From Mucilaginibacter rubeus (GTDB lineage Bacteria > Bacteroidota > Bacteroidia > Sphingobacteriales > Sphingobacteriaceae), in assembly GCF_003286415.2 (NCBI RefSeq), contig NZ_CP043450.1:2728001-2792000 (forward strand): a DNA stretch of 64,000 nt, given 5' to 3'. Position numbers and translations under genes: made by a program. Numbering within the stretch: position 1 is the stretch's first letter; every line of letters begins with the position of its first letter. Below, one piece after another: positions 34,901 through 48,181 of this stretch. A model generated the notes under the pieces. The model was not told the origin of the DNA. It saw only the letters and a program-made list of their open reading frames with translations, and did no database searches.

Positions 34901-35098
34901 TGTAACTTTACCTGAAACTGTAAAAGCAGGTTTGAGGTTCAAAATACCGTGTTCATTGTTCACGCCCCCTTTTACCAAACCTGCCGAACCAACGGCATGG
35001 GCTATAGATACCGACGGCATAACCAACGTACATCCGGTTAGGATGAGCGTAGCATAACGCCATCTTTTGTTATAAATTTTTTGTAAAGAATACTTCAT
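31907..35098 (-). CDS. SusC/RagA-family TonB-dependent receptor
   Basis: 1063 residues from the ATG at 35098, which gives a proper signal peptide; an upstream in-frame ATG would add 26 residues before it. The order is a signal, a CarboxypepD_reg-like domain (VSGKVTDENNQPLPGVAV, about 60-135), the SusC signature LEEVVVVGYGSQRRAKVTGA, a plug domain (SLRGISSVNFGSDPLYIVDG, GSRGTNGVIIITTKKG), and a 22-strand barrel ending in QLGLQATF. It imports oligosaccharides across the outer membrane with TonB energy. There is no STN domain, so no sigma/anti-sigma signalling is expected. First gene of the SusC-SusD-FG-GAP operon. Confidence 0.95.
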   Translation of the reverse strand: MKYSLQKIYNKRWRYATLILTGCTLVMPSVSIAHAVGSAGLVKGGVNNEHGILNLKPAFTVSGKVTDENNQPLPGVAVAIKGTTQGVTTDADGNFKLTIPGNSAVLVFRVIGYNQQEITVTSSTELNVQMKKDTKNLEEVVVVGYGSQRRAKVTGAVSSVSGKTLASLPVGGIEGLQGRVAGLTVTNNGSPGTGAIISLRGISSVNFGSDPLYIVDGYPGSLTGVDIKDIQSIDVLKDASAAAIYGSRGTNGVIIITTKKGSNNSRTEVTIDSYYGIQNVIKKFDLLNTQQYLQYERALNGAAGIALPPRLQPDNFNKPIYDGASQTFAQTNTNWQNAYFRSNAPIQQHNVAISGGNAVSRFYTSANYFDQQGIAQGLSAYHKAIRVNADHTISKFLSFGETFNAIVNHQRYGVDAGNRTAITNTVRMQPYLPIYNPNNAGGFQGPINSFDGSDPTNPIEAANLISNTNHGFTIHGNAFATLKFTPWLNFKSIYGIDYSTNMNNTYTPIYNDGGTSNSPTAVINYTRGSGTTQLYSQQLTFDKTFGGQHHVNAVLVYEAQSSRGDNQVSSGNQNTNTVKTLNGATNLYTNYTYGTNLLVSEVARVGYDFEGKYLVSGSIRRDGLSVFAPGHKHESFPAASLGWKVDQENFMKSIKSVSSLKLRAGYGVTGINGTVLGNYPYLQPISSNIATYPFNGSLADLGNASFYSGLSNLDLSWETTKQTNIGLDLGLFQEAFTLSAEVYTRKTDNLLLTVPTPPSFGFGGSGTLANVGSMRNRGFEITLGYHKTSGEFKYDITGNFALNRNKVLTLNTANASITAGGDADYGGGGPITSTVVGQPVQSFYGYIVDGIFQNAAEVANSPTQTGAAPGDIKFKDVNHDGVINDADRTFIGSYLPKFTYSLNYSASYKNFDAVVFFQGVYGNKIFNAERIILEGMPRLFNAGTNVLKAWTPTNTNTNIPRAISGDPNSNVRPSTRWIESGSYLRVKNMQIGYNFPAAWLRSKTDNALNRLRIYVASTNLLTFTKYKGLDPEIGSRNGTLTNGIDYGQYPQPREVQLGLQATF

Positions 35099-36262
35099 GT
35101 TGTTAAGGTTTAAAATTTCTGATTCGATCGGAAAACGCCCGCGTATCTTGGTTGTTCGAATAACATTTCCCGGCATCGTTTAAGCCGAATATCATTTTAA
35201 CGCTGTAGCTGCCGGCTTTAAATGATCCGGCTGATCTGGGCTGTTCCGTGCCTATCGCGGATCCGAAAATCTTGCTTTTGTCTTTCCATAATTTTCTTGT
35301 TTAATGATTGATAATTGATATTTAGGTGTTATGAATTTCAAACTCAAACGAGGTAAGCACTGACAACCCGGACAGGATTTTGCACCTGATTTTACAGGCC
35401 TTTGATCATTATCCCGTTGCTGATGAACAACAGGTGTATACCAACAACCTCGCTATTATTTCAACATGTTTATAATTGGTAATCTGTACATCGTTTTGCT
35501 AACGGTACGTTTTGTTACAATAGCTTCAGTCAGGCTGTAACAACAGAAGTAAAAGTATCTTTCGTGACTGCGGCGGTAGCGCAATATTTATCTTAATCTT
35601 ACAACATTTGTTTAACCGCCTCTATCCAATTAAGGCGTTTAACAAGTTGTACTTGCTGTAAAAACATAAAATAATGCGGTCTTTATTAAACATAAATAAT
35701 TGATTATTAAATATTTATAAAAAAATCAAAGCAGGTAAAATTTGTATATAAGAAAAAATCAGAAGCTAAAACCTGCTTTCCGCAATCGATTGTAATTAAT
35801 TTTTTATGGAGGAGATTTTCATTGTTATCTACATGATAAAATTTAGGAATTAAACAACAAGGACAGCCTCGCGCTGTCCTTATAACCAATTTCTAAAAAA
35901 TAGAGAAGAAAAGAAAAGTCTTACAGCGATGATATAGTGCTTAACATACTGTTAAGTCTCTTCACTAAATCTTTCGCATTTTAAGTTTGATAAGGCGTTT
36001 TCCCAGCATTCGCATAAAGTTGGTCTGCCATACTTAATCAAAAGTATTAAGTGACATAAACTTAAAATGACACACATGTTGAAAAAGCTAACAATTTGGT
36101 TTACTACAACTATCCGAGCCCCCCAAGCCAGCACTCTCACCGGCCTAAACAACTGTTATAACACTTTCAACAATTGTTGTAATAGCATAATAGCCTGTCC
36201 TACTATTTTTACTGTTTAACCAGATTGCTTTTCCCAAGCAATAAAAGCCTTAAAATCATAAA
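35099..36262. other. Long AT-rich intergenic region upstream of susC
   Basis: 1.16 kb without a convincing gene. It should hold the susC promoter on the minus strand and that of the esterase on the plus strand, but no full TTG/TAnnTTTG pair stands out. Seen: a 9-bp hairpin AAGGACAGC / GCTGTCCTT (35859-35881), and CAACAATTGTTG, a 12-bp palindrome near 36168, close to a related partial repeat (CAACTGTTATAAC). The hairpin could end a short untranslated RNA. The 60-codon frame at 35707-35889 has no coding character. Confidence 0.5.
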
Positions 36263-37147
36263 ATGAACTTAAAAGTCCTCTCTTCAGCCCTGTTCCTGAT
36301 CATGGTATTATTTGCCAATACCATATCGGCCCAAAACAAAAAGTTCTATATTTTTTTGTGCTTCGGCCAATCAAACATGGAAGGTAACGCGCACATACAA
36401 CCACAGGATACCACCGTTAATCCACGTTTACAGGTATTGGAAACAGTTGATTGCCCCAACCTAAAACGGGTTAAGGGCAACTGGTACACAGCTGTACCGC
36501 CATTGGCACGCTGCAACACCGGCCTCACCCCTGCCGACTACTTTGGCCGCACCTTAATAGCCAATCTGCCTCAGGATCTAACGGTTGGCATCGTGAATGT
36601 ATCGGTAGCCGGCTGTAAGATTGAATTGTTTCAGAAAGACAGTTGTAAAGATTATGCGGCTACAGCACCCGCCTGGATGCTGAACATGATCAATGAGTAC
36701 GGGGGCGATCCTTACGGGCACTTGGTAGCAATGGCTAAACTGGCGCAAAAGAACGGTGTAATTAAAGGGATATTGCTACACCAGGGCGAATCAAACCCAA
36801 ATGATACCCTCTGGACGCAAAAAGTTAAAGGCATCTATAACATGATGTTAAAGGATCTCCATCTGAAAGCAAGGAAAGTCCCGTTATTGGCAGGCGAATT
36901 GGTTAGCGAAGATCAGGGAGGCAAATGCGCGGCCATGAACCACATAATTGATCAGCTTCCGGATGTTATTCCCAATGCATATGTGATCAACTCAGCCGGA
37001 TGTCCCGCGGCACCCGATAAACTGCATTTTACCGCCGAAGGCTACCGGATGTTAGGCACACGATATGGATTGACAATGCTCGGTCTGCTCGGTTACAAAT
37101 CATCCGCTACGGCACCTGTTCAAACAAACTCAAACACCGGTAGGTAA
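36263..37147 (+). CDS. Carbohydrate esterase, sialate O-acetylesterase (SASA) type
   Basis: 294 residues with a signal peptide ending ISA-QNK near 24. SGNH-type fold: nucleophile Ser in CFGQSNMEGN near 37, oxyanion-type LHQGESNPND near 173, and the Asp/His pair in DKLHFTAEGYRMLG near 253. Related enzymes remove acetyl groups from xylan or sialic acids (PF03629, CE6-like). Here an acetylxylan esterase role is the likeliest, as CE1, GH43 and GH51 genes follow. It lies divergent from susC and convergent with the hybrid two-component regulator, from which it is 29 bases away. Confidence 0.85.
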   Translation: MNLKVLSSALFLIMVLFANTISAQNKKFYIFLCFGQSNMEGNAHIQPQDTTVNPRLQVLETVDCPNLKRVKGNWYTAVPPLARCNTGLTPADYFGRTLIANLPQDLTVGIVNVSVAGCKIELFQKDSCKDYAATAPAWMLNMINEYGGDPYGHLVAMAKLAQKNGVIKGILLHQGESNPNDTLWTQKVKGIYNMMLKDLHLKARKVPLLAGELVSEDQGGKCAAMNHIIDQLPDVIPNAYVINSAGCPAAPDKLHFTAEGYRMLGTRYGLTMLGLLGYKSSATAPVQTNSNTGR

Positions 37148-37176
37148 TGTTATTTAACAGCCATAGAGGCCGTTGC

Positions 37177-40100
37177 TTAAGCTACGCTTTTAACGTTTAC
37201 CTTTTTTACCCGGTATTCGGAAGGTAAAATATTATATTTTGCCTTGAAAGATTTGGTAAAATAATGCGGCGTTGAGAAACCAATGGAATAAGCAATCTCG
37301 GCAATAGTCAAATCGGTTTTTTCCAGTAGTATAGTAGCCTTGTCCAGCTTTATCGAGCGGATGAATTCTACCGGCGGCTCACCGGTGAGTTCGGTGATCT
37401 TACTGTAAAATGATCCCCGGCTCATGCTAAAATGATGGCTAATCTCTTCGACAGAGAATTTAGGGTTATTTATATTTTCTTCAATGTACACTACCACATC
37501 CTTAATAAACCGCTCTGATGAGGATTCTATCTCCATATCTGCGGGGATAACCTTAATCTTTTTCTGATAGGTTTCTTTAAGCGACTTATTTAGATGCAAC
37601 AGATTTTTAATCTTGATATTCAGGATATCAAAGTTAAAAGGCTTGGTGAGGTAATCGTTTACGCCGAGCTCCAACCCTGCAAGTTGTTCTTTTTGACTTG
37701 TCATTGCCGTTAACAAAATGATAGGTATATGGCTGGTTCGCTTATCCGAGCGTAGTTTACAGCTTAACTGTATCCCATCCATGTAAGGCATACTGATGTC
37801 ACTTACTATCAAATCGGGATGCACGGCGAGCGCTTTGTGCCATCCGTCTCGACCATTGACCGCCTCTGATACCTTGTAATTAGCGCCCAGGTTTTCGGTC
37901 AGGTAATGCCGCATTTCATCATTATCTTCAACAACCAATACGTGCAGCCGGTTAGTATTCGCTGCAGACGCAGGCTGTGGTTTGATCTCCCTATCCTCAT
38001 CAATAATTTCGGCAACTGTTTTGGGTGCATTTTGGTTGGATATTGCAGTCTGTGATAAATTAATTATCGGCAATGCGATAGTTAATGAAAATACAGAGCC
38101 TTTACCCGGCTCACTTTCTACGCTGATTTCGCCGCCATGCAGTTGTACAAGTTCACGGGTGATGGATAAGCCAATTCCGCTACCCTGGTTAAGGATAGCA
38201 GGCTGAGCATCGGCCTGGTAAAATCTGTCAAAAACGTGCTTCGCCTGTTCGGGCGCTATACCAGTTCCTGTATCCGCAACCGAGATATTAAGCAGGTATG
38301 AGTTGCCATCCGCCGAAACAACCGGCGCAGTAACTTCTACAGTAATCTGCCCGCCCGGCATGGTAAATTTAAAAGCATTGGATAAAAGGTTAAATAATAT
38401 CCGCTCCACCTTGTCATGATCAAACTTTGCGAACAAACGTTCGTCTGTTGTTTTAAAAATGGTATTGATTTTTTTTCTGTTAGCGAGATCATAAAACGAA
38501 TCGGCAACATCGCGCACAAAGGATATAAATTCCCCCTCAATCAAATTCAGTTTAAGCTCGTTGTCTTCAAGTTTTCTGAAATCGAGCAATTGGTTAACGA
38601 GGTTTAATAGCCTGCGCGAGTTTCTTTTGATAACTCCTAACTGCTGAGTAACAGGTTCGGTGTTTGGTTGCTCCAGAAGCTTGTCAACCGGTGCCATTAT
38701 CAAGGAGATCGGCGTACGGAACTCGTGGCTCAGGTTAGTTAAAAACTTAATTTTCATCTCATCAAGTTCATGACGGGCTTCGGCCGCTTTACGTTCCTGT
38801 TCGTCGTGTAGTTTCCTTTTTAGTTTTTTAACACCCTGCTTGCGGATGAGCAGTAACACACCAAACGCCAGCAAAACATAAAATATATAAGCGTAAATAG
38901 TCATCCAAAACGGAGGCTTTACTATAATTTTCAAAGAAGCACCGGTATCGTTCCACTTGCCATCGTTGTTGGAGGCCCGTACCCTGAAGGTGTATTCGCC
39001 CGGATCAAGGTTAGTGTAACTGGCTGTTGTTGATGTACCGGCGTTTTTCCATGAATTGCTGAACCCCTCTAATGTATATGAATACCTATTTTGCTGCGGA
39101 AGGGTGTAATTAAGAGCAACGAAACTGATAGTAAAGTCCTGTTTATACTTGATGGTTATTTCCCGCTCTTCGCTGATGTTGATCGGCCTGGGATTGTCAT
39201 GCTCGGGCGAAATACGCTTGCTATCAACACTTAGGGTGGTTAACATAACTGGCGGCAGGTTTTTATTTAGCCTTACATCCGATCCTTTAAAATAGTTAAA
39301 CCCATCTACCCCACCAAAATAAAGTGTGCCATCGGCAGCAAGAAGGCCCGATCCGTTTAAAAACACATTGTTCTGAAGACCGTTATCATGGCAGTAAACA
39401 TAAAGCTTTTGGTCTGCCGGATCAATGCGGCCTATGCCCTGGTTAGTACTAAACCATATATTATTCGTTTTATCCTGTAAAATTTTACAGATCACTCCGT
39501 TAGGCAGTTGGTTGTTGTATTTAAACGCCGTTATTTTTTTAAGCCGGTGATCATAACGGAAAAGGCCATCACCGTTTGTACCTATCCACATATCATCATT
39601 GGCATCTTTTTTCAGGGATAAAACCTCGGCAATTGGTAAACCAGTGTTTGTCGGATTAAAAGTATCAAACAATTTGGTCACCGGGTTATATATCGCAATC
39701 CCTGTACCGTATGAGCCTATCCACATATTGCCTTCGCCATCTTCTTCAAAAGCCCTGATATACCCGTTTGACGGAAATCTTTGACCTTTTTCACTTATAT
39801 CTGCCGGTGTAAACCTGCGAAAACTGTCTGCTTTTGCATCAAAAATATCTACACCAGAGCCGTTGGTGCCAATCCATATGTCGCCAAAGCGGTCTTCCTT
39901 AAAACAGAAAATATTGTTTTGGCCGATATGCTGTTTTCCTGTACCACCCGTGAACTGCGAGTAAGCGTTATTTGACGTATTGAGTTTAAAAACCCCGTGA
40001 CCAAATGTGCCTATCCAAAGTTGCTGCCTATGGTCCAGCAGCATAGCAAGAATTGGCAGGCCAGCCGAATTTATTTGCTCCCTGGGTTTGATAGAGATAT

Positions 40101-41379
40101 GACTGAATCGATTGGTTTTATTGTTAAAGATACTAAGACCGCCTCCGTCAGAACCAACATATAGTTCACTGTCATTTTTTTGCGCAAAGGATGATACAAT
40201 GGGCGAGCGTAAGCCATACGGGTCTAACTCGGTAGGTTGCACATAGTTAAACAGGGTAAGATTTTTGTCGTACTTGTTTATACCCCCCATATAGGTACCC
40301 ACCCAATAAATGCCTTTCGGATCGATATAAATGCTGCGGATTGATTTGCTGTTGAGACTATACGGATCGCGCGGGTCGTGGCGGTAACGAACAGATTGCC
40401 CTGTATTAATATCCATTACATTAAGGCCGCCTTCCGTTCCCACCCAGATATGATCTTTATCATCGGCAGCAATGCTGTAAACAATATCTCCGCACAATGA
40501 ATGCTCATCTTTATTATTGTAACAATAATTGACGAAGTGTTCATCATCTTTCGACAACCGGCTTAAACCATTAGATGTGCCAACCCACACGTTGCCTGCC
40601 TTATCCTGCGAAACGGTCATTACAACATCTGATGGTAAACTGCCCGAATCATCTTTTTGATGCCGAAAAGCTTTAAAACGCTTACGCGCTTGGTCGTACA
40701 GATACAACCCAGAACCTGTGCAAGCCCACATCCTGCCATAGCTATCTTCAAAAATGTAATTTACCGTTTTAACAGGTATTTGGCCGGGTTTGTCGGTTCC
40801 GGTCTCAAAATGGCTGATATGCCTGCGGTCGGGGTCAATCACATCGAGGCCATTTACAGTACCTACCCATATATAACCTTTTCTATTTGCACATACGGCA
40901 GTAACCACGCCCTGGCTTAAATGCTGTCCCGGTAAAGGTGAAGTAAAGCTTTTAAAAACATCTGCTGCCCTGTCATAATAATATAGGCCATAACCTATGG
41001 TGCCAACCCATAGTGTGCCGCTACGATCCATACTCATACCGCTTATCTCGGTAGCCCCTGGCTCTACCTGCCTTTTTATGCCCAGCGGATAAACTTTAAA
41101 CCTCCTGCCGTCATATCGGTTCAAGCTTTCCGAGGTACCTATCCACATCATTCCATCAACATCTTTAATTATAGTGTTAACAGCATTCCCCATTAAACCC
41201 TGTTTGGTGGTCAGTGCGGTAAATTTCAGGTTAGTTTTTTGTGCGTATACCGGGTTGCTAAAAACAGCTAAAACAACCGGTGTAAGTACAACGCACGCAA
41301 TGATGGCCAGCATGACATACAACGTTCTGCGCGTACACAAATGGGGTACAAAATGCATCATAACAAACAGGGTTATCAA
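37177..41379 (-). CDS. Hybrid two-component system regulator (HTCS)
   Basis: 1400 residues: sensor kinase, response regulator and DNA-binding domain in one chain. An N-terminal signal anchor is at about 15-45. A periplasmic two-propeller sensor follows (many Reg_prop repeats, e.g. VWVGTSNGLSRLSKDD) at about 50-720, then a Y_Y_Y domain near 740-810 and a membrane helix near 815-838. The HisKA part has NLSHEFRTP (His near 882), then HATPase (DTGTGIAPEQAKHVFDRF), a receiver (VSDISMPYMDG, Asp near 1194) and an AraC HTH (about 1295-1395). It senses an oligosaccharide in the periplasm and activates nearby polysaccharide genes. The ATG at 41358 is an alternative start. Confidence 0.95.
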   Translation of the reverse strand: MITLFVMMHFVPHLCTRRTLYVMLAIIACVVLTPVVLAVFSNPVYAQKTNLKFTALTTKQGLMGNAVNTIIKDVDGMMWIGTSESLNRYDGRRFKVYPLGIKRQVEPGATEISGMSMDRSGTLWVGTIGYGLYYYDRAADVFKSFTSPLPGQHLSQGVVTAVCANRKGYIWVGTVNGLDVIDPDRRHISHFETGTDKPGQIPVKTVNYIFEDSYGRMWACTGSGLYLYDQARKRFKAFRHQKDDSGSLPSDVVMTVSQDKAGNVWVGTSNGLSRLSKDDEHFVNYCYNNKDEHSLCGDIVYSIAADDKDHIWVGTEGGLNVMDINTGQSVRYRHDPRDPYSLNSKSIRSIYIDPKGIYWVGTYMGGINKYDKNLTLFNYVQPTELDPYGLRSPIVSSFAQKNDSELYVGSDGGGLSIFNNKTNRFSHISIKPREQINSAGLPILAMLLDHRQQLWIGTFGHGVFKLNTSNNAYSQFTGGTGKQHIGQNNIFCFKEDRFGDIWIGTNGSGVDIFDAKADSFRRFTPADISEKGQRFPSNGYIRAFEEDGEGNMWIGSYGTGIAIYNPVTKLFDTFNPTNTGLPIAEVLSLKKDANDDMWIGTNGDGLFRYDHRLKKITAFKYNNQLPNGVICKILQDKTNNIWFSTNQGIGRIDPADQKLYVYCHDNGLQNNVFLNGSGLLAADGTLYFGGVDGFNYFKGSDVRLNKNLPPVMLTTLSVDSKRISPEHDNPRPINISEEREITIKYKQDFTISFVALNYTLPQQNRYSYTLEGFSNSWKNAGTSTTASYTNLDPGEYTFRVRASNNDGKWNDTGASLKIIVKPPFWMTIYAYIFYVLLAFGVLLLIRKQGVKKLKRKLHDEQERKAAEARHELDEMKIKFLTNLSHEFRTPISLIMAPVDKLLEQPNTEPVTQQLGVIKRNSRRLLNLVNQLLDFRKLEDNELKLNLIEGEFISFVRDVADSFYDLANRKKINTIFKTTDERLFAKFDHDKVERILFNLLSNAFKFTMPGGQITVEVTAPVVSADGNSYLLNISVADTGTGIAPEQAKHVFDRFYQADAQPAILNQGSGIGLSITRELVQLHGGEISVESEPGKGSVFSLTIALPIINLSQTAISNQNAPKTVAEIIDEDREIKPQPASAANTNRLHVLVVEDNDEMRHYLTENLGANYKVSEAVNGRDGWHKALAVHPDLIVSDISMPYMDGIQLSCKLRSDKRTSHIPIILLTAMTSQKEQLAGLELGVNDYLTKPFNFDILNIKIKNLLHLNKSLKETYQKKIKVIPADMEIESSSERFIKDVVVYIEENINNPKFSVEEISHHFSMSRGSFYSKITELTGEPPVEFIRSIKLDKATILLEKTDLTIAEIAYSIGFSTPHYFTKSFKAKYNILPSEYRVKKVNVKSVA

Positions 41380-43051
<1,672 letters not shown>

Positions 43052-43094
43052 CAAGCTTACCACACTTTAATTTTCATAAACTCATTCAAAAACA

Positions 43095-43130
43095 AAAACC
43101 CTGCCGCAAATTACCGGCAGGGTTTTATTT
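43095..43130. terminator. Bidirectional terminator between CE1 and GH9 genes
   Basis: A perfect 12-bp stem AAAACCCTGCCG / CGGCAGGGTTTT (43095-43106 with 43115-43126), A-rich on one side and T-rich on the other, between two convergent genes. Confidence 0.88.
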
Positions 43131-43197
43131 TATGACAAGGTTATAGAATTTTAATAACTGATCAAAAGATTTTTAGCATCGACACAATCGGCGTTAA

Positions 43198-45753
43198 TTA
43201 ATTGTGCTGGGCTAACTGATTAACAGCGCCTGATAAAACAACGTATTGTGCGCAGCCACCTATCGTTACTTCGTTCTCTCCCCAGAAAAACGGCCAGTCT
43301 TCCTTGTTCTCCGGAAAATCAGGTTTGAGCAACAGGATACCGGGTACCACACCACCCGCAATAAACCTGAAATCGGCCCGGTTATTACCATAGGTTACTT
43401 TTTTTGAACGGCCACCCACCGCCGACACGAATGAAAGGTTGGAGTAAGGATGGCATCCGAAGATATAATTCAGTCCTTTATAAACATATTCGGGGCCAAT
43501 GATATTAGGGAAATACTTATTGGCATAGTAGTTCGTGATGGCGAAATTGATAACCTGCCCGCTACCACCCCATCCACCCGGAGTAATCGGCACACCATAA
43601 GGGTTCTGTTTATCATATTCATCGCATGAGGCTTTATATTTTTGCATATACCCGGCTATTTTATCCTGGTAGTCTCTGTCCATGTAAGGATAGGCGTGCA
43701 AGGCGTTTATCATTACGAAACCGGGAAAGCGATCAAGCATTGGCATGATCATCTTTTTGAAATGATCCGCAAATTGTGGCTCTTTTGTTGTGATGTATAA
43801 TTGAAGCGCGGCGAGCATTTCATTGCCAGCAGCAAACATATTGCGTGCCTTTGCCGCCGAGTCCATATGCATTTTCAAGCTGTCATCTTCGTGCCACAGT
43901 TTCAGGGCACATTGCAGGCTTTTGACAGAAAGCGTATCGTTGTAACCTTTCAGCGCCCTGCTGGCGGCAGCGAGAGCGGCAGCTGCCTGATAATCCAGTG
44001 CAATGTTCCTGGTGGTAAATGCCCATCGGTCGTCCATCGTACCGCTCGATTTGCCGTCAGTTTGATACGGTTTGAGCAATGGATTATATGGCAGATTATC
44101 CGTTTCATTAACCGCGTCTCCGAGGTGATGGTACTGGTGTAAATTGGGTACAATGATTCCGCGCGCTGCGTGGCCTATATTCACAACCTGCGCTACCAAG
44201 GCGAGCGTACCATGTTCCAATTGTTGTAAAACATCGGGCTTACCATCGGGCCGGTGTATATCTACGTACCTCGTTGCGTAATCCACATAAGTTTCGTCAC
44301 GGTCGATCCTAAAATTCTCCCAGGCTTCGGCAAAACTTAATACAACACTGCAGTGTGAAGGCGTTTCAATATCAAAGTCGCCGGCATCAAACCAGCCACC
44401 AACATTAAGCCCGGGGATGCGTTCAAGCGGTTTGTATTTAGTATCGGTTGTAGGCCCCATTTTGTAGGTATCAAAATGCTGATGATTGGGAGGGGCCTGC
44501 AAGGCATCGTCTAAAAAAGGAGCGCCGTGCCACACGCGATAAGCCTCATTCACCATCATATGATCCATTTGAACAGGGAACCAGACATCCATAGTGGGAT
44601 GCCCGATATTTTCATAAACATTGGGATTGATCGGGAAAGCGTTGGTTTTTTGATTACCGTAGGCAATGAAATATAAACCGGATTTTTTTACACTGCTAAA
44701 ATCAAACTTTAGATAATTGTAACGTGTAAAATGCCCCCAGTGCTGTACGTCTGATTTAAGCTGCTCAACATATTTTCCGTCTGCTGTTACTTCAAAAAGG
44801 GTCGCAGTTTTTAAAGGCGCATCGCTTTTATCCAACTCTATTACCGCGGTTTTCTGCTGCTCCGGTCGGTAGCCTACCTGCGAAAACTCAATTACCGGCG
44901 CGCGCTTCCAGTTAGGTACAGCATTCGGCTCAATATACCAGGTCAGTACTTTGCCGGTTTTACCCGTCGGTAACAGGCTGCGCACAATAAACCATCCGTT
45001 TTGCGCAAGGTTCCGGCCGTCAAACAACATCAGATCGGCATCAGTCGATTGAATCTTGATATTGCGTTCGGGATCTTCAGGATCCATTACCAGCGTTTTG
45101 CCGGTGGCAAGCGGAGCCGGGTCAATAAATTCGTTGCGGCCACGGTCATCAAACGTGCTAAAGCCTGCAAATTGAGGAACCTTCTGACCTGAAGGAAGTA
45201 TTTTGGTAGAGCCTGCGGGATACAACGGAAACGCCCCTGGTTTTCCATCAACCAGGAATGTTTTTTCGAAGTAAGCGGACGGTATTACCTCGAGGTTAAA
45301 ACCAGCCCTTCCGGCTAATTTTTCCGGCACAGGTTTGTCAAGGTATAAACTGAGCTCAACACCGTTACCTTTTGGTATCACGCTGATCCTGGAGTCAAAA
45401 TCGTAGTCGGCGTAACGCATGGTTACATCTATTCGATGACTAACGCTATCCACTGTACGATTAACCATTGTGGGCACAAGGTCCCACTGCTCGGGTGTGT
45501 TTTGAAGCCGCACTGCACCACCGGTAATGGTGCGCACACCATGATGAATCAACTCTACGCCCGCGGTTTTCTCATCCTGAAAAATTCCGTTATACTGATT
45601 ACTGAATACGAGTACATTTACTCCGGGGGTTTCAAAATAGCCGAGCTTGTTTAGTTTTAGTTTTTGAGCTGTGCCCCGGAGGGATGACAGGCAAAAAACA
45701 AATGCCATTATCATTGCCATTACCGGCTTTAATGAGTAAAATTTCAGTTGCAT
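43198..45753 (-). CDS. Glycoside hydrolase family 9 (endoglucanase/xyloglucanase-like)
   Basis: 851 residues with a signal peptide ending GTA-QKL near 30. An N-terminal all-beta region is about 30-290, a CelD_N Ig-like domain about 295-385 (VIEFSQVGYRPEQQKTAVIEL), and the (alpha/alpha)6 GH9 domain about 390-850. The catalytic base pair is in GGWFDAGDFDIETPSHC (near 452-456), and the acid Glu is in FFWGENEVTIGG (near 827). GH9 enzymes cut beta-1,4-glucans, including cellulose, mixed-linkage glucan and xyloglucan. The long N-terminal region before the Ig-like domain is unusual and may bind substrate. Confidence 0.9.
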   Translation of the reverse strand: MQLKFYSLKPVMAMIMAFVFCLSSLRGTAQKLKLNKLGYFETPGVNVLVFSNQYNGIFQDEKTAGVELIHHGVRTITGGAVRLQNTPEQWDLVPTMVNRTVDSVSHRIDVTMRYADYDFDSRISVIPKGNGVELSLYLDKPVPEKLAGRAGFNLEVIPSAYFEKTFLVDGKPGAFPLYPAGSTKILPSGQKVPQFAGFSTFDDRGRNEFIDPAPLATGKTLVMDPEDPERNIKIQSTDADLMLFDGRNLAQNGWFIVRSLLPTGKTGKVLTWYIEPNAVPNWKRAPVIEFSQVGYRPEQQKTAVIELDKSDAPLKTATLFEVTADGKYVEQLKSDVQHWGHFTRYNYLKFDFSSVKKSGLYFIAYGNQKTNAFPINPNVYENIGHPTMDVWFPVQMDHMMVNEAYRVWHGAPFLDDALQAPPNHQHFDTYKMGPTTDTKYKPLERIPGLNVGGWFDAGDFDIETPSHCSVVLSFAEAWENFRIDRDETYVDYATRYVDIHRPDGKPDVLQQLEHGTLALVAQVVNIGHAARGIIVPNLHQYHHLGDAVNETDNLPYNPLLKPYQTDGKSSGTMDDRWAFTTRNIALDYQAAAALAAASRALKGYNDTLSVKSLQCALKLWHEDDSLKMHMDSAAKARNMFAAGNEMLAALQLYITTKEPQFADHFKKMIMPMLDRFPGFVMINALHAYPYMDRDYQDKIAGYMQKYKASCDEYDKQNPYGVPITPGGWGGSGQVINFAITNYYANKYFPNIIGPEYVYKGLNYIFGCHPYSNLSFVSAVGGRSKKVTYGNNRADFRFIAGGVVPGILLLKPDFPENKEDWPFFWGENEVTIGGCAQYVVLSGAVNQLAQHN

Positions 45754-48144
<2,391 letters not shown>

Positions 48145-48181
48145 ATTGACGATCAAAAATTCCAACCGGAAAATCCTACAT

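Noticed and set aside
35098..35176. Longer start for the SusC-like protein
   Set aside because: It would put 26 charged residues before an otherwise normal signal peptide.
35707..35889. 60-codon open frame upstream of susC
   Set aside because: AT-rich, no start context, no recognisable composition, and its N-terminal end is the palindromic hairpin.
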